A stretch of DNA of 64,000 bases from Sycobia sp. Sy_11 (GCA_018907035.1 JACCIC010000219.1:620001-684000); one strand, 5' to 3'. Positions 34,860-46,768 are shown, counted from the first letter of the stretch. The notes: generated by a model from the sequence alone, not told the origin. Made by a program: numbers and translations.

Positions 34860-36850
34860 CTAAGCTTCGACAACGGAGAAGCGAGTAGATTAGCCCCAAT
34901 GAACGCAACGGCATCGGCAGTGCAAACCCGTCCGGGTGCCCCAAAGATAGACACGTCCTCGAAGTGCGCACCCTAATAGAAGCCCTAGAAAACCCAGAGG
35001 CTATAAAGAAAGAAACCACCGACCTCATTGCGTTCAGCCTAAACACACCACAGGACATCATCATCGTGGAGAAGGAAAAGCTGAGGAGCAATATCCCAGC
35101 TATTGATGCTTCGTTTACGTTGTCCCTACTGGACACAAGCGTACCCCCACTTGATGAATCCAGTTAGTCAGGTCCCCATAACTCAAGCCCTACCGATACC
35201 GTCGAAGAAATCGATGTCGAACGTCCGGAACTACTTAAAACTACCGAGAACGCATAGGATAATATCATCTGCGCTTGTCCGGAACGACGTAAAACTACCA
35301 CATCAACATCAAAGGAAGTGATAGAGAAGTTAGCTCAAAAAGAGCACGAACGTTCGGAACGACGGAAAACTACTACAGATGAAGAGGAAATGACCTCCCA
35401 TCCAGCCCCTACCGCAAACGTGAGTTTTCGCCCGTATAAGGAACTACGCCGCTCTTCGAAGAAAATCCCAAAGGAGACAGATTGGATCTATAATTCGTTC
35501 AAGGGAGTATACGAGGACATAGGAAATACGATCGCGGTCAACGATGAGTCGGATAGTGACATTTCAAAACGGGAATTCAGGAAACGGGACCGCTAGAAAT
35601 GTCGCGGAGGAAAATTATAGTTCACCGACGTCTAGAAGACGCTATCCCCTATACCTCGGGGCGTCAGATTAGATCGATAAATACACTCCCTAATCGGCCA
35701 GGCCCAAAAATTCATCGGAAAAACAGCCCCAAGAAACAACCTCCCCAGGCGAAGGTTGAGCCTATAGTGTACGTGAGTACACCTGAAGACGGCGAAATCC
35801 GGCTTTATCGCAGAAATGAATGCGCCTTTATACGTTCGGTCGCAACGCAAAAGATCGGCAGGTGGAAAATTCACCCAAAAACATCAGGTTCTTAGAATAT
35901 ACAAATACAAGGGAAAGTCATTGTATCGGCGAAGTACAAGAGTGACGAAAAAGTCTCCGATGACGAAAGAGCCCGTGCCGATACCAACCTCAATACTCCC
36001 TTATCGCGTCCATACGAATTCACCAGAAACCAATAAGAAGAATGCCGAGCAGGAGGAGAAAACGGTTATAATCCATTCAAGGTCCAGATGGACCCAATCC
36101 CCATCGCAGGTTTCCAAGACCCAGTCCTTAGGCCAATGGCGACGCAATGTGATTCCGACACCAACACAGTTCTAGAAGGAACAGCAATACCGGCACTCAT
36201 GGAGTTAACGGTCTGGCCACCCCCCCCCCCAATTTTGTACCCCCATACGGCCGCACCCATCCTTGCCTACAAAGTCGTCGCCAGGATTGGGCTGCATACC
36301 CGGCAAAAAGAGAACGCTCCTCAGCAGACGGCACCGAATCTATAGGCATCGATCGAAAGGTGCACATTACCTGCATCTGGCTGCTGGAATTACGGTGCGC
36401 AAGGGCATTGCTACTCCACCTGCCCACACCCCCCAAAACCATAAGTTTTGCTATAGGTGTGGTAGAGCGACCTGAGACGTACACACTTGTACGTCCTGTC
36501 CGGAGCGAACAGCCCCTGCCGCTATGCCTTTGGAGGGGGAGAGTGACAACGACACGCAGTTGAGAAAGAGGGTGAGTAAGATGCATCAGGATGCAACAAA
36601 TAGCGCACCAGAAGAGGACATGCCGGAGCCTGAAGAAGGACAGCCTGCAGCGAATCTGTCAGTCGCGCATAACGTAGAGCGGACCATAAAAGATGTCACA
36701 AGCGTCCTAGCTCAGGGATCGCAACCGGTGATGATTGTAATGCCGAGAGCGACGGTTTACATCAATAAATCAACCGTACCCTCATCGCCATACCATATCC
36801 CGTTTTACAGTCATTCCTACCGCGCGAAGTTCCTTATCGAAATCCCCTAG
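34860..36850 (+). pseudogene. gypsy-1 post-integrase ORF (ORF3) relic with zinc-knuckle module
   Basis: After integrase a further coding region follows, split over several frames. Pieces align in order with gypsy-2 ORF3: SFTLSLLDTS (35107), three RPELLKTT/RPERRKTT-like repeats (35218, 35276, 35348), ETDWIYNSFKGVYE (35480), IIVHRRLEDAIPY and RQIRSINTL (35613-35690), then a double Cys/His module at 36382-36502 (CWNYGAQGHCYSTCP, a frameshift, KFCYRCGRAT, a TGA, DVHTCTSCP) and a tail with RTIKDVTSVLAQGSQPV. One knuckle Cys is Tyr. The conserved order and chemistry between two diverged elements argue that this was a real protein. Its role is unknown; the knuckles suggest nucleic-acid binding. Confidence 0.75.
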
Positions 36851-37666
36851 CAAAGTCCACGTGAGAGTATTAAAAATTTAGCTAGAATACATACAGCGAC
36901 GCATCGACATTACTACACGGGATCACAGGGATAAAGAATGATCACTCACACTCATGTCCCATACAATGACTAACACTATTATGACTATCATGAAAATACT
37001 GCGAATGGGGTAGCGTCGGCGGGTGAGAATGAGTTGGTGGAAACCATTGAAAACGAGCAGATAATGGCTCACCCATAAAGCTACCTGCCTAGCTCACCAA
37101 CGGTGCTCCAGGAGCAAACGAAATTTATTGACCCACCACTAATGGTCATCATCATTTCAGCAACACCCATCGACACAACCCGCAGAAGATAATGCCAGAC
37201 GCGGATCGCACATGCGACAAAACAAACATACTGCAGAAGACCTAAACACACTGACAAGACAAATGATAGAAGAAGACCAACCCAAGAAGAGAAACGTAAA
37301 TTTAAATAAACACTCGGTTTAATGTAAATAGTAAGGTAATAAAATACAATAGGATTAGGAAAACACACGGATAGCTGAAAAGCAAAATAGTTAGGATTAA
37401 TTTTTTTTTCCTTAAATTATATCGTATCACAAGCAATTTACGACACCAACGAGTGCTCGTTTAAAATAAGAAAAATTTTCCTTTTTGTTGTTAGTTGTTA
37501 TCCGAGACCTAATTGATCAAGAGATCAGTTACCACGAGTGGACGAGTACGTTTCCATTTCCATTTCCTTTTGTTTTACTTCACACATAGCTAAACCATTT
37601 GTCTCCGCTACTTACCCTTTCGCAGCAGGCTTCAGCGCGCGAGTTTAACTCGCCCCACACGTCGGT

Positions 37667-37682
37667 TTTGGGAGGCGGAGTT
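37667..37682 (+). other. polypurine tract of gypsy-1
   Basis: TTTTGGGAGGCGGAGTTTG immediately precedes the TGTAAC start of the LTR, matching in position and sequence the gypsy-2 tract TTTGGAAGGGGGAGTTTG. It would prime plus-strand synthesis. Confidence 0.7.
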
Positions 37683-38105
37683 TGTAACCGTACAATCTGC
37701 CGGTTCCGTAGTCTTAGTCAAAAACCGAGTGTGTACGCGCGTACTTGTGAACGAGGTATACTATTTACCGAAAGAGTGCGCGTAGTACGCCGAGAACGAT
37801 GCGAACACAAGTGGCATAGTGAGAATTACTTTTTCGCTATCCAGCCGTCAGTAGTTGAACTTGAGTAGTTGTGACTTGATATATTACCGCAGTCACTCTA
37901 CCAAGCCATCAACCCCGTCCCGAGTGAGGCCGTCCAGTAGCTAACTATCACGCCCACGGCGTTCTGAACTCTCTCCGCTACTACTGTCTACGCATGCCCT
38001 GAGAGGGCCACCGCTGGTCCACCAGCGGACGCGTGTGCCAGCCGCGCAAGCCAGCAGTGAGCGAGAGGGAAAAAGAGTGAGATGACGCCGCACGATCCAG
38101 CAGCG

Positions 38106-38160
<55 letters not shown>

Positions 38161-38540
38161 AGCGAGAGGAAGCCGGCGACAGCATCTGCGTCAACTTGGG
38201 GCAAGTAGGGGTAATATATTGATGTCGAACATATGTTCGGGACTGTCGCCGTCGGCGCCGTCGCATAGTGCGCTCATGCCTTATGTCACCGCGTAATCCC
38301 TTCGCGTCCCCCTTTTCCCGCCCCCGCGTGCGCGCATATCTACTCATACCTTGTGTACATATAGCGATGGCACGGAACCCACACGTGGTGAGTTACCGTC
38401 GTGAATAATTGTGTAAATATTTTATGTATTAGCCGCGTAAGTAAAGTCTTATGAGTATTGTCGAACGATATGATTTTATTCTTTTACTTTCACTTCATTC
38501 GACTACGTATCGAATTATACGTAACTGGATAACGTAAAAT
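37683..38540 (+). repeat. gypsy-1 3' LTR
   Basis: Starts TGTAACCGTACAAT after the polypurine tract. It contains an expanded (GA)n at 38105-38158 where the related block at 27831 has only a short purine run. The end is not sharply defined; gypsy-2 starts at 38559 after a short AT tract. A long minus-strand frame of Leu-Ser repeats here is an artefact of the GA tract. Confidence 0.7.
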
Positions 38541-38558
38541 AGAATACAATATATATAT

Positions 38559-39475
38559 TGTGATTGATCAAATGGCCGGTCGGTTGTTGCAAAACTAAGC
38601 ATTCGCGCGTTACGGCGAAAATACGCGAAGCACGAGCCACGAGAGTGCGCGACGTTCGCCCGCGAAGAAGGAAGCGAAAAGAAAAGAAGTTCACCTTCTT
38701 CTTCCCCGAGCTGTCGAGGAGATCTAACGTATCGAGTTGAGCTGTCACCAAAACTATCGAGCTCTTCTCAGCTTCGGTTGCCACCCGCATTCCGATCATT
38801 CCCACGCGCTAGCCGTGCATAGGTAGACGACGACCTCAACTGCAACGCCTGATCCACGACCGTTTCCACGGTCGTCCCGAACGAGCATCGCCCTTGGTTC
38901 TGAAGGTAGCGAGAACACGAGAAGGAAGGAAAGAAGGAGGGAAGATAGCTCCGCACGAAAGAAAAAGAGAGAAAAAGAGAGAAAGTGAAGGAGAGAGAGA
39001 GGAAGCACGAAGGCACCACCCGGACGAGAGGAAGCAACGCGATCGAGAAGAAGCAGCGGCGCCGAGGACCCTTCGGCAAGTAGCCTTTTAAGTTGCTAGT
39101 AATGTCTAAACGCGTCCCCCTGTGAGCGCGCGCCATCGTAGCGTAGCCGCGCGTGCGCGAGTTTATAGCTGTAGGTTACACCGCGTGCCCCCTTCTCCCC
39201 CCTGTCCTACCGCCTCTATCCTTGTCCGCGGAACCCGCTCCGTCGTGTCTGTCGCCGTCGCGCTTATAATGTTAATTGTAAATTGCGAAGAGATTTGTAA
39301 CGCGTAGAGTAAGGAATCTGTGATCCGCGAGTTGTAATAAATTATTGATCATATATTATTAACAATTAGACTTGTTCTTTCGCGTTCCTAGTTCCCCGTT
39401 CCCCATTCTCTCGTTCCAGCGACGCCGATGCCACGTGAGATACTAAGGTAAGTAACCCGCTAAAGTCGGGTTATA
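38559..39475 (+). repeat. gypsy-2 5' LTR
   Basis: Begins TGTGATTGATCAAATGGCCG and ends ACCCGCTAAAGTCGGGTTATA. The terminal ACCCG-CTAAAGT-CGGGT can form a small hairpin. An AATAAA poly(A) signal lies at about 39335. A GA-rich block (38920-39000) and GC-rich stretches make up the middle. Confidence 0.9.
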
Positions 39476-39477
39476 AA

Positions 39478-39496
39478 ATGGCGCCCAATAAGTGAG
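39478..39496 (+). other. gypsy-2 primer-binding site
   Basis: TGGCGCCCAATAAGTGAGG follows the LTR end after three A residues. TGGCGCCCAA resembles the tRNA-Lys type primer site of gypsy-like and retroviral elements (family knowledge). The exact tRNA was not verified. Confidence 0.75.
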
Positions 39497-40475
39497 GCCC
39501 GTCGGACAAAATTATATAAAACAAAGTTTTTTCCGGATAGAAAGTGCGGAAACAGAGTCGCGGTCGAAAGCAGTGATATGATTATGAAAAGTGAGAACGC
39601 GCCGTGTCATACGCCACGTGGCAAGTATAGACGGCCATGTTGGAGAGCGGCGCACGAATATGCGCAGTAGCGCCGTTGCGTGTAGCAGACGCGGCCGGTG
39701 TAAACGACACAAGCGTCGTATGAACTATAAGGATAGCCCCCCCCCCTCGCCACTCATGTCAAAAGAAAATTTTTTCACTTTCTGCCTCTCGATATGTAAA
39801 CAGAAATATTAAGTAAAATTGTGTCCCCGTCGAATATATATTACCTTATATAAATTCTTTTAGAATGATATAATTTTAAATAGTTTAATAATTTAATTAA
39901 ATGTTGTCTCTTTATGTCATATGTGCATGTATGTCATTATACTACTGAGATAAATATTTATTGAAATTCTTTTCATAAATCGCTCCAGCTCACTAGCTCG
40001 AAGAAGCTAGTGGCAAATGTCCCTGAAAAAAGAAACTGTTCAACAAAGTTAAGTGAAACATTCTGGCATAGTCAGCCTATGTGAGTAAGCAGTACCAGTG
40101 ATACGCTTTATAGTTGACAGTACATTTGTAGATTTTAGCTGACATAAAAACATTAGAAAAAAGCTAAATCCCCCAGTTCAGAGACACAGATGCAGTTTAG
40201 TATAACCATACCTATGGAGAAAATACAGATTTTAAGACATTTAGTGAGAAGAACCAATTTCGAAAGAAAAAACTTAACGAAAAAAAAACAGGTTCTCAAG
40301 TAGCCATACAAGTGGTATTAAACTGAACAATTGCTGAAACGATCTATTTTATTTTAATAGATACAAATTTGAAGAGTAGGAAGAGGATCGATACATAATA
40401 ACTCTTAATCTAGGATTGTATAGACTAGATTTACATAATTCTAATTTCTTATTACGGACATACCTACTTAAACAA
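39497..40475 (+). other. gypsy-2 leader between PBS and gag
   Basis: About 980 bp without a convincing ORF. It contains a C-run at 39729-39737, an AT-rich middle and a perfect stem-loop CACTAGCT-CGAAGA-AGCTAGTG at 39991-40012 that could take part in RNA packaging or dimerisation (inference). Confidence 0.55.
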
Positions 40476-42030
40476 ATGGAGGCTAAACCGTCGACAAGTC
40501 AGGCACTAGCCGACGAGAAAAAAAGATTACACAGCCTTTACACGGCTATGACGCCTGAGCAGCTCGCCCAAGAAGCGAAGCAGCACAACATCGTAACACA
40601 GGATAATACGGAAGCTCTCCGCAACAGATTAGTCAGGTTTGAGCTGAGGCGCCTCTTCGGAAACAATGCTGCCGAGTGGAATGAATTGAATGATGAAATT
40701 CACCCACACATTTCGGAAATATCGAAAGTTCTGAACTTCACAGAACTAGACAAGATAGAGGAGACGAAAGTTAACAAAGCGACAGCTGTCAACGTAGAAG
40801 CGCAGAACGCTGCCGCTCAGCAGAGCCCTTAAACGAAATCTGTCACGACGACACCGCCATGGTGTTTCCCTATGAACACCCCGTTCGCGGGATATAATAT
40901 GGGCCAATGGCAATCACCACCAGCCCACAGTACAAATCTGCCGGGTGCGAAGAAAATACCAGCACACATGGTATACCCGTGGTATAATCTACCAGGACCA
41001 TGGAGTGAGCCCTACCATCTATGGATGCAGCAATATGCTGCAAATATGCAACAATCACCACCAGCAATACCTGCCGCCACAACCTGAGACAACAACAGAC
41101 AAGCAGAAGAATCCGCACCACCACTGCCACACACACTTAACGCAATCCCGAATACACAAACCTGGCATCAAAGCAGGTCACTGGACAGTACATATCTTAA
41201 AGAAATGTGAGTAGGCCAGCTGCTTAGGCAGTGGAGCGTAAGGTATTCGGGAACGCCACAAGAAGATGTCGAGGAATTTATTGAAAGGCTAGAGGAGACT
41301 TGCGAGAGTCTAAGCATTCCCGCGGCAGATATACTGCATTTGATACCCGGAATATTATGCGGATCTACACGCACATGGGAAAGGCCAATCTACAAGCAGT
41401 GGCAAACGCTGGAACATCTGAAGACAGCGCTGCGACAACAGTTCCGACCTATTGATTACACATTACGGTTAGAAGAGGAACTCACAGATAGAACACAAGG
41501 TTCCAATGAATCAATAGGATCATACCTGATCGGTATGAGAGCGATATTAGGAAAAGTGTCGCCACCTTTACCACCAGAGACACAACTCGATAGAGTATAT
41601 CGAAATCTAAACCCTACCTTTATCGATAAGATAAATCGGGCAGATTTCAAGACATTAGACGAGCTGCAGGTGTTAGGCCAACAAATAGAACTCAAGAGAG
41701 AGTTAACTCGTCACTATGAAGAGCTGTTAGCAGCAGAAACCTGTCTGATGAGCAGCGCAGCCTGTCCACAGTCTGGAAGAGCGACCGGACGATCGAGACT
41801 GGCAGCACTAGACGAGGAACAGTCTAAACATGTAACGTTGGTCGAACCACCAGCAACAACAGTAACATCAAGAAAAGAACAGAGCAAAGAACAGACCATG
41901 CTGGATATGCAGTAGACGAGGCCACTGGGCAGATAGATGCCCCGAGCGGAAACGCGTCTTCTGTTACAATTGCGGCGAAGATGGCGTTACCACGGTGAAC
42001 TGCACGCGTTGCGGCCCGAACAGGAGAACC
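40476..42030 (+). pseudogene. gypsy-2 Gag (SAP-like, capsid and nucleocapsid zinc knuckles), disrupted
   Basis: The likely start is ATG 40476 (MEAKPSTSQALADEKK). The first part includes MTPEQLAQEAKQHNIV and NTEALRNRLVRF, which look like a SAP-type helix-extension-helix fold. A Pro/Tyr-rich linker follows (40870-41090), then a capsid-like region (GTPQEDVEEFIERLEETCES, LIPGILCGSTRTWE, LKTALRQQFRP; 41230-41730). The nucleocapsid module at 41899-42015 reads CWICSRRGHWADRCP, then VFCYNCG and NCTRCG, in a different frame from the capsid. Stops occur at ~40830, ~41085 and ~41214, and a frameshift near 41895. Gag would form the particle and bind element RNA. As it stands it cannot be made in full. 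Confidence 0.8.
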
Positions 42031-42164
42031 TCGGGAAACGCGTAAGTGAAGAGGCTAATGGAGTCGCACCTACCTCCCTTTACATCGCGACTCCACAAAC
42101 AACAACACACGAAAAGAACGCAGGACACGTGTCAATAACGGCCAGGGACGTTACCGACTCCTGA

Positions 42165-45100
42165 CGCACATCCCCAATTCGAGAGGACGATAATCGATTT
42201 TTCCTAAACATCGAATTATTAGGAAAAATATTCCCAGCGTTAGTCGATCCGGGGGCACGAGATACGTATATTGGACCACATCCTGCAAAGATAGTGAAAA
42301 CCGCCATCATACCAGTTACATCGTTTATGCACCTGGCAGATGGCCAAATCTGCTCTAACGATGGAGAAATAGATCTCCTTCTGAAAATAGATGGGCAACA
42401 AATTTCGACGCGTTTCAGAGTGTCTAACTTGTTCACGTATGATATCATCCTAGGAATGGATATATTGATACAGTTAGAAATGACGATTAATTTCGCCAAG
42501 GCAACCTGGCATACGCCGAAAAACATAGTGAGACGCTTCGTGACTCGTGCGAACAACGGCGTACAAACCATCACGGCTTTAGCAGCAGTGAACGGTATCG
42601 CCCGGTTAGAGCAGAAACAGAGGCAGCAACTGAATCAGCTATTGGATCAGCTGATACCAAGACACACAGGGACACTGAAGCTTGCACAGATGCCCCCTCA
42701 CCATATAGACGTGCAAGGACACCGACATATTAAACAGTGCCTGCGCCGTATACCGGACAAACTATTAAAACAGGCCCACGTAGAAGTCGACAGACTTCTC
42801 GCCGAAGGAATTATCGAACCTTCGGAAAGTTCGTGGAGTAATTGCCCGGTCATCGTGCCGAAAAAAGACGGTAACATCAGATTCTGTATTGAATACAGGG
42901 CAGTTAACCAGGTGACGAAGAAGGATGCATATCCTCTTCCTCACATGGACGTCCTATTGGATAATCTGCGTGACGCTCGCTATCTCTCAAAGATAGATCT
43001 GAACCAGGCGTATCACCAGATTCCTTTAGATGACGAGAGTAAGGAAATAACTGCCTTCGCAGTCCCACAGAAAGGACTGTTTCAATACACGAGGATTCCA
43101 TATGGGCTGACCAACGCCCCAGCCAGCTTCCAACGCGGCATGGATGTCGTGTTCGGACCGCAGTGGCAACCCTGCGTTTTTGTCTACATGGACGATATCA
43201 TTATCGCCACAAGCACTTTAAGGAACACACTCAGCAATTAAAAGCGGTACTGGCCCGCCTTAAACAGGTTGGACTACAAATCAATAAGGACAATTCTGAG
43301 TTCTGTTGCCCGGAAGTACGCTACTTAGGATAGGTGGTAAACAAAGACGCACTGCGTACGGACCCCGACAAACTAAAGCCCGTCACGGAATATCCACCAC
43401 CTAAGAACATTAAACAGCTGAGAACTTTTCTCGGCATGGTAGGATAGTACGCCCACTTCATTAAATCTTTAGCGGACTTAAAAGCACCTTTAAGCAAGCT
43501 ATTGCGGAAAAACGTGAGATGGCACGGGGACAAACCCCAGGAAGACGCATTCAACCAACTGCGTATCTTGCTGACGCAAGCACCCGCGTTAGCGCGCCCC
43601 ATACAAAATAGACCCTATATACTCCAAACCGATGCCAGCAATTATGCCCTCGGTGCCGTGCTTAGCCAAGACACGGACGATGAAGAACACCCTATCGCCT
43701 ACGCGAGCAAGGCATTAACCAAGGCAGAGGTGAACTACACGTTTACCGAGAAGGAGTGCCTCGCGGTACTATGGGCCGTCGAAAAATTTAGAGGCTAGTT
43801 GTTGGGAGAAACATTCACAGTGATCACGGATCATAGTAGCCTAAAATGGCTGCATACGCTAACAAACCCCACGGGCAGGCTGGCGAGATGGGCCACAGCG
43901 CTGCAAGCCTATAATATGACGATCATCCACCGAAAAGGCTCACTACACAAGGTGCCAGACGCGTTCTCACGTCCCCCTACCATGGAATCATCACCAGCAG
44001 CTACCATCACCGCTATAGAGCGAAATAGCTGGTATGAAAGAAAAGTAAGCGAAATCCGAAAATGCCCAGAGAAATATCGAGACTCGTGCATTAAGGACAA
44101 TATACTACTAAAACATCGTCCAAACGTCTACTCGGACATACTAGGCCCTGAGGAAGACGACTGGAAGATTGCCATCTCTTCCAAAGACCCAGAGCGGATA
44201 ATGTTCGAATGTCATAATACACCGACATCCGGAAATTTTAGTGTTGATAAAACACTAGACAAGGTCTCTCGAAACTATTACTGGCCAGGGATGAGGCGAG
44301 ATATTTACAGCTATATTAAAAACTGCCCAGAATGTCAGTTATACAAAGTCTCCCAGAGAGCACCAACAGGTTTGATGACACACAGAAATGTGGAAGGGCC
44401 ATTAACGAGCATGGCCACTGACATAATGGGCCCACTTCCGGCCAGTAAGGGTCAACATAAATATCTATTGATCTTCGAGGACCTATTTATCAAATACGTG
44501 GAGCTTCGACCACTCCGAAAGGCAACGGGGCAAACAATAATAAAGGCGCTAGAAGAGCTAGTTGTATTCAAATGAGGTTGCCCCAAGTTTTTAATCTCCG
44601 ACAATGGCACCGAGTTCGCCAATAAGTTAGTCAAACAGCGACTAGACGAACTCGGAATAGTGCAACAGCTGATAGCACCGTATCATGCACAGGCACCTGT
44701 AGAACGGGTAAATAGGACATTCAAAGGCATGATCTCAATCTTCGTAAAAGAAGATCATAAAAATTGGGATATCCACCTTCACGAACTAGCCTTTGCCATG
44801 AATAGCTCTGTACATGCTAGTACTCAAGCCTCGCTAGCTTTCTTAAATTTCGGTAGAAATCCTAGAGAGACGCCCACGTATAGAAACATCCGCACAGCAA
44901 ACCAACCACATCCGCCATTATCACCGGCTGACTGGTTTAATAGAATGAAGAGGCTTCCCGCCATTTATGAACCAGTCAGGAAAAACCATAGTGTGGCCAG
45001 CGAAAACAGTCACGCCACTACAACAAAAATAGACGAGAAGCTTCGTTCGAGGAAAACGATATGGTTTGTAGGAGAAACCATGTATTATCATCAGGGCTGG

Positions 45101-45490
45101 ATAGATTCGCAGCAAAACTAGCACCAAAATTCATTGCTCCATGCCGAATATTCAGAAAAATATCCCCTGCCATCTTCGAGCTAGAAGATATGGACGACAG
45201 GAAGAAAACCAAAGTACACGTTTCGGACATGAAAAGATACTATCCCCCTAATGCACCATGTCGTTTCTCCACAGGTACCTTTATCCAAGACGATGCTTCC
45301 GAACGTCGGCAGAGGCAGAGGGTTGCGCCGGTCCGTGTTAACCGACCAACCGAGTCGACCAGGGGACGCTCATACCCCCAACCTGACGGGCTCAGAACAC
45401 GTAATCGCAACGCGCGAGTACCCACGCGACCGCGAGCAAGTTTTCGATACGGCCAAACTGGCCCAAGCCCTGCACCAGCGAGAACAATAA
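42165..45490 (+). pseudogene. gypsy-2 pol: protease, RT, RNase H, integrase; disrupted
   Basis: Protease: LVDPGARDTYIGP at ~42243, with Pro where the D-S/T-G motif normally has Ser or Thr. RT: SSWSNCPVIVPKKDG, KIDLNQAYHQIPL, PYGLTNAPASFQ and catalytic YMDD at 43185-43196. RNase H: LQTDASNYALGAVLSQ, EKECLAVLWAVEKF, TDHSSLKWL and HRKGSLHKVPDAFSRPP. Integrase: ECHNTPTSGNFSVDKT with NCPEC (second His of the zinc site is Asn), TDIMGPLPAS, ISDNGTEF and APVERVNRT, so the DDE triad is present. The C-terminus ends VSDMKRYYPP. Breaks: a frameshift at ~43210 and stops at 43331, 43445, 43796 and 44573. Two of the stops (43445, 44573) fall at Trp codons kept as TGG in gypsy-1. A further frameshift lies near 45100. 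Confidence 0.92.
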
Positions 45491-45539
45491 GTAGAAATAG
45501 GAAACCTGATTGAGTTCAGCCCGGAATCAACTCAGGAGC

Positions 45540-46768
45540 TAGGTGTCGACGAACCCGGACCGAAAACAACTATAATGGTCAACAACGATTCATTTGCATT
45601 GTCCTTACTGGACACCAGCAATTCCCCACTCGACAACCCAGAAAAGACCCCCCATCCACCCCCTACCGCCACCAGCGAAAACGCAGAAGAAAACATCCAC
45701 TTCTGCGAACGTCCGGAACGACGTAAAACTACCGACCCCATCGAAGACACTGATGGCGACCGTCCGCAACGACGTAAAACTACGATACACGCAGAAACTA
45801 ACAACGCTTTCTGCGTAAGTCCGCAACGACTTAAAACTACGAGGAACACAGAAGAAAACATCCCCTTCTGCGATCGTCCGGAAAGACTGGAATCTACCGC
45901 AATAACACCTAGAAATGAACTACGAAGACCACATAGACGTGAGGATTTAGGAGACGAACCAAAGTGTGCACGTAACACAGCAATATCGCAAGAGACAGAA
46001 AATAGAGACGAAGACAAAAAGAAAGAGACGGGCTGGATCTTCAATCCGTTTACAAGGAGATATGAGGTCTTGGGCGATACAATAGTCGTTGGTTACAGGT
46101 CCGATAGCGACGCATCGCATAAGACTGGACCTTTAGAAGCGTCCCGTATACGTATTGTGGTCCACCGAAACCCACGGGATGCGATACCGTATTCCACGCG
46201 TCAACAAATACGGTCCATCAGCCGCCTAACATACCGGCCAGGCCCTAAATGAGATTCCGCTTTGACTACGCCAAAAATACCAGCGGTAATGACGTTGGCA
46301 GTCACTCCCCCAGAAAACTTTGTACGCCCCCCAAGCGACCGCACCCATCCTATCCCGCAAGGCCGTTTTCTAAACAACAGGCCGGGAACAGGGGTGGCTG
46401 CTGGAACTGCGGCTCCGAAGGTCACAGGTACTCCGACTGCCCGCTACCGCGGAGTAGCAAGTTCTGCTATCGCTGTGGGAATCCGACGACAGATGTGCAT
46501 ACCTGCACATCCTGTCCCGAGAGACCGGCCTTCGTCTTGGATGGGGGAGGGGTTGGGCGACAGCGCGAGGCAGTCGCCAGACGAAGGCGATAAAACGACG
46601 CGGCAGTTGTCTGAGAAAGTGGCAGAGGAAGAAATGGCATTAGGAAAGGCCGAGCCCCCGACAGTTGCGCAACCAAGAGCGCAAGAGTCGACGAGGCAGA
46701 CCCTGCAGGAGGTTGTAGGAGTAGTCGGCCATGGCACGCAACCGGTCTGGTCCCCCATGTCCCCATAG
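45540..46768 (+). pseudogene. gypsy-2 post-integrase ORF3: peptide repeats and second zinc-knuckle module
   Basis: Not an envelope: no signal peptide or membrane segment is seen. A 225-codon frame (45575-46252) starts with FALSLLDTSNSPLD, carries four RPERRKTT-like units (45710-45890, ~19-residue period, several preceded by EENIPFC-type residues), then KETGWIFNPFTRRYE and RQQIRSISRL. After a stop it continues at 46249-46593 with CWNCGSEGHRYSDCP, KFCYRCGNPTTDVHTCTSC (46399-46518), and after a frameshift with an acidic tail ending VGHGTQPV (to 46768). The knuckles match the Gag nucleocapsid module residue by residue in layout. An extra Gag-like, nucleic-acid-binding protein is the best guess. 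It resembles no gene I can name. Confidence 0.75.

Larger units (their letters stand above)
32741..38540 (+). mobile_element. Ty3/gypsy relic gypsy-1, 5'-truncated, with 3' LTR
   Basis: Retains the second half of RT, RNase H traces, integrase, the post-pol ORF, a polypurine tract and a 3' LTR. Gag, protease and the fingers of RT are absent. It is colinear with gypsy-2 (43000-48770) at clearly diverged sequence, so the two belong to related but distinct families. No matching 5' LTR directly precedes it, although an LTR-like block with partial homology lies at 27831. Confidence 0.85.

Noticed and set aside
37081..37368. Hydrophobic minus-strand frame (95 codons) resembling a membrane protein
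   Set aside because: Antisense to gypsy-1 3' sequence, not found in gypsy-2, no conservation; hydrophobicity reflects base composition.
37941..38347. Minus-strand Leu-Ser-rich frames across the gypsy-1 LTR
   Set aside because: Produced by the (GA)n tract inside the LTR.
43331..44575. Stops in gypsy-2 pol as a sign of G-to-A hypermutation at Trp codons
   Set aside because: Only the stops at 43445 and 44573 clearly replace Trp (TGG in gypsy-1). Those at 43331 and 43796 stand where relatives have Tyr or His. Too few sites and no strand bias shown.
45575..46768. Third gypsy ORF as an envelope gene
   Set aside because: No signal peptide, furin-like site or transmembrane helix; Cys/His knuckles and charged repeats argue for a nucleic-acid-binding protein.
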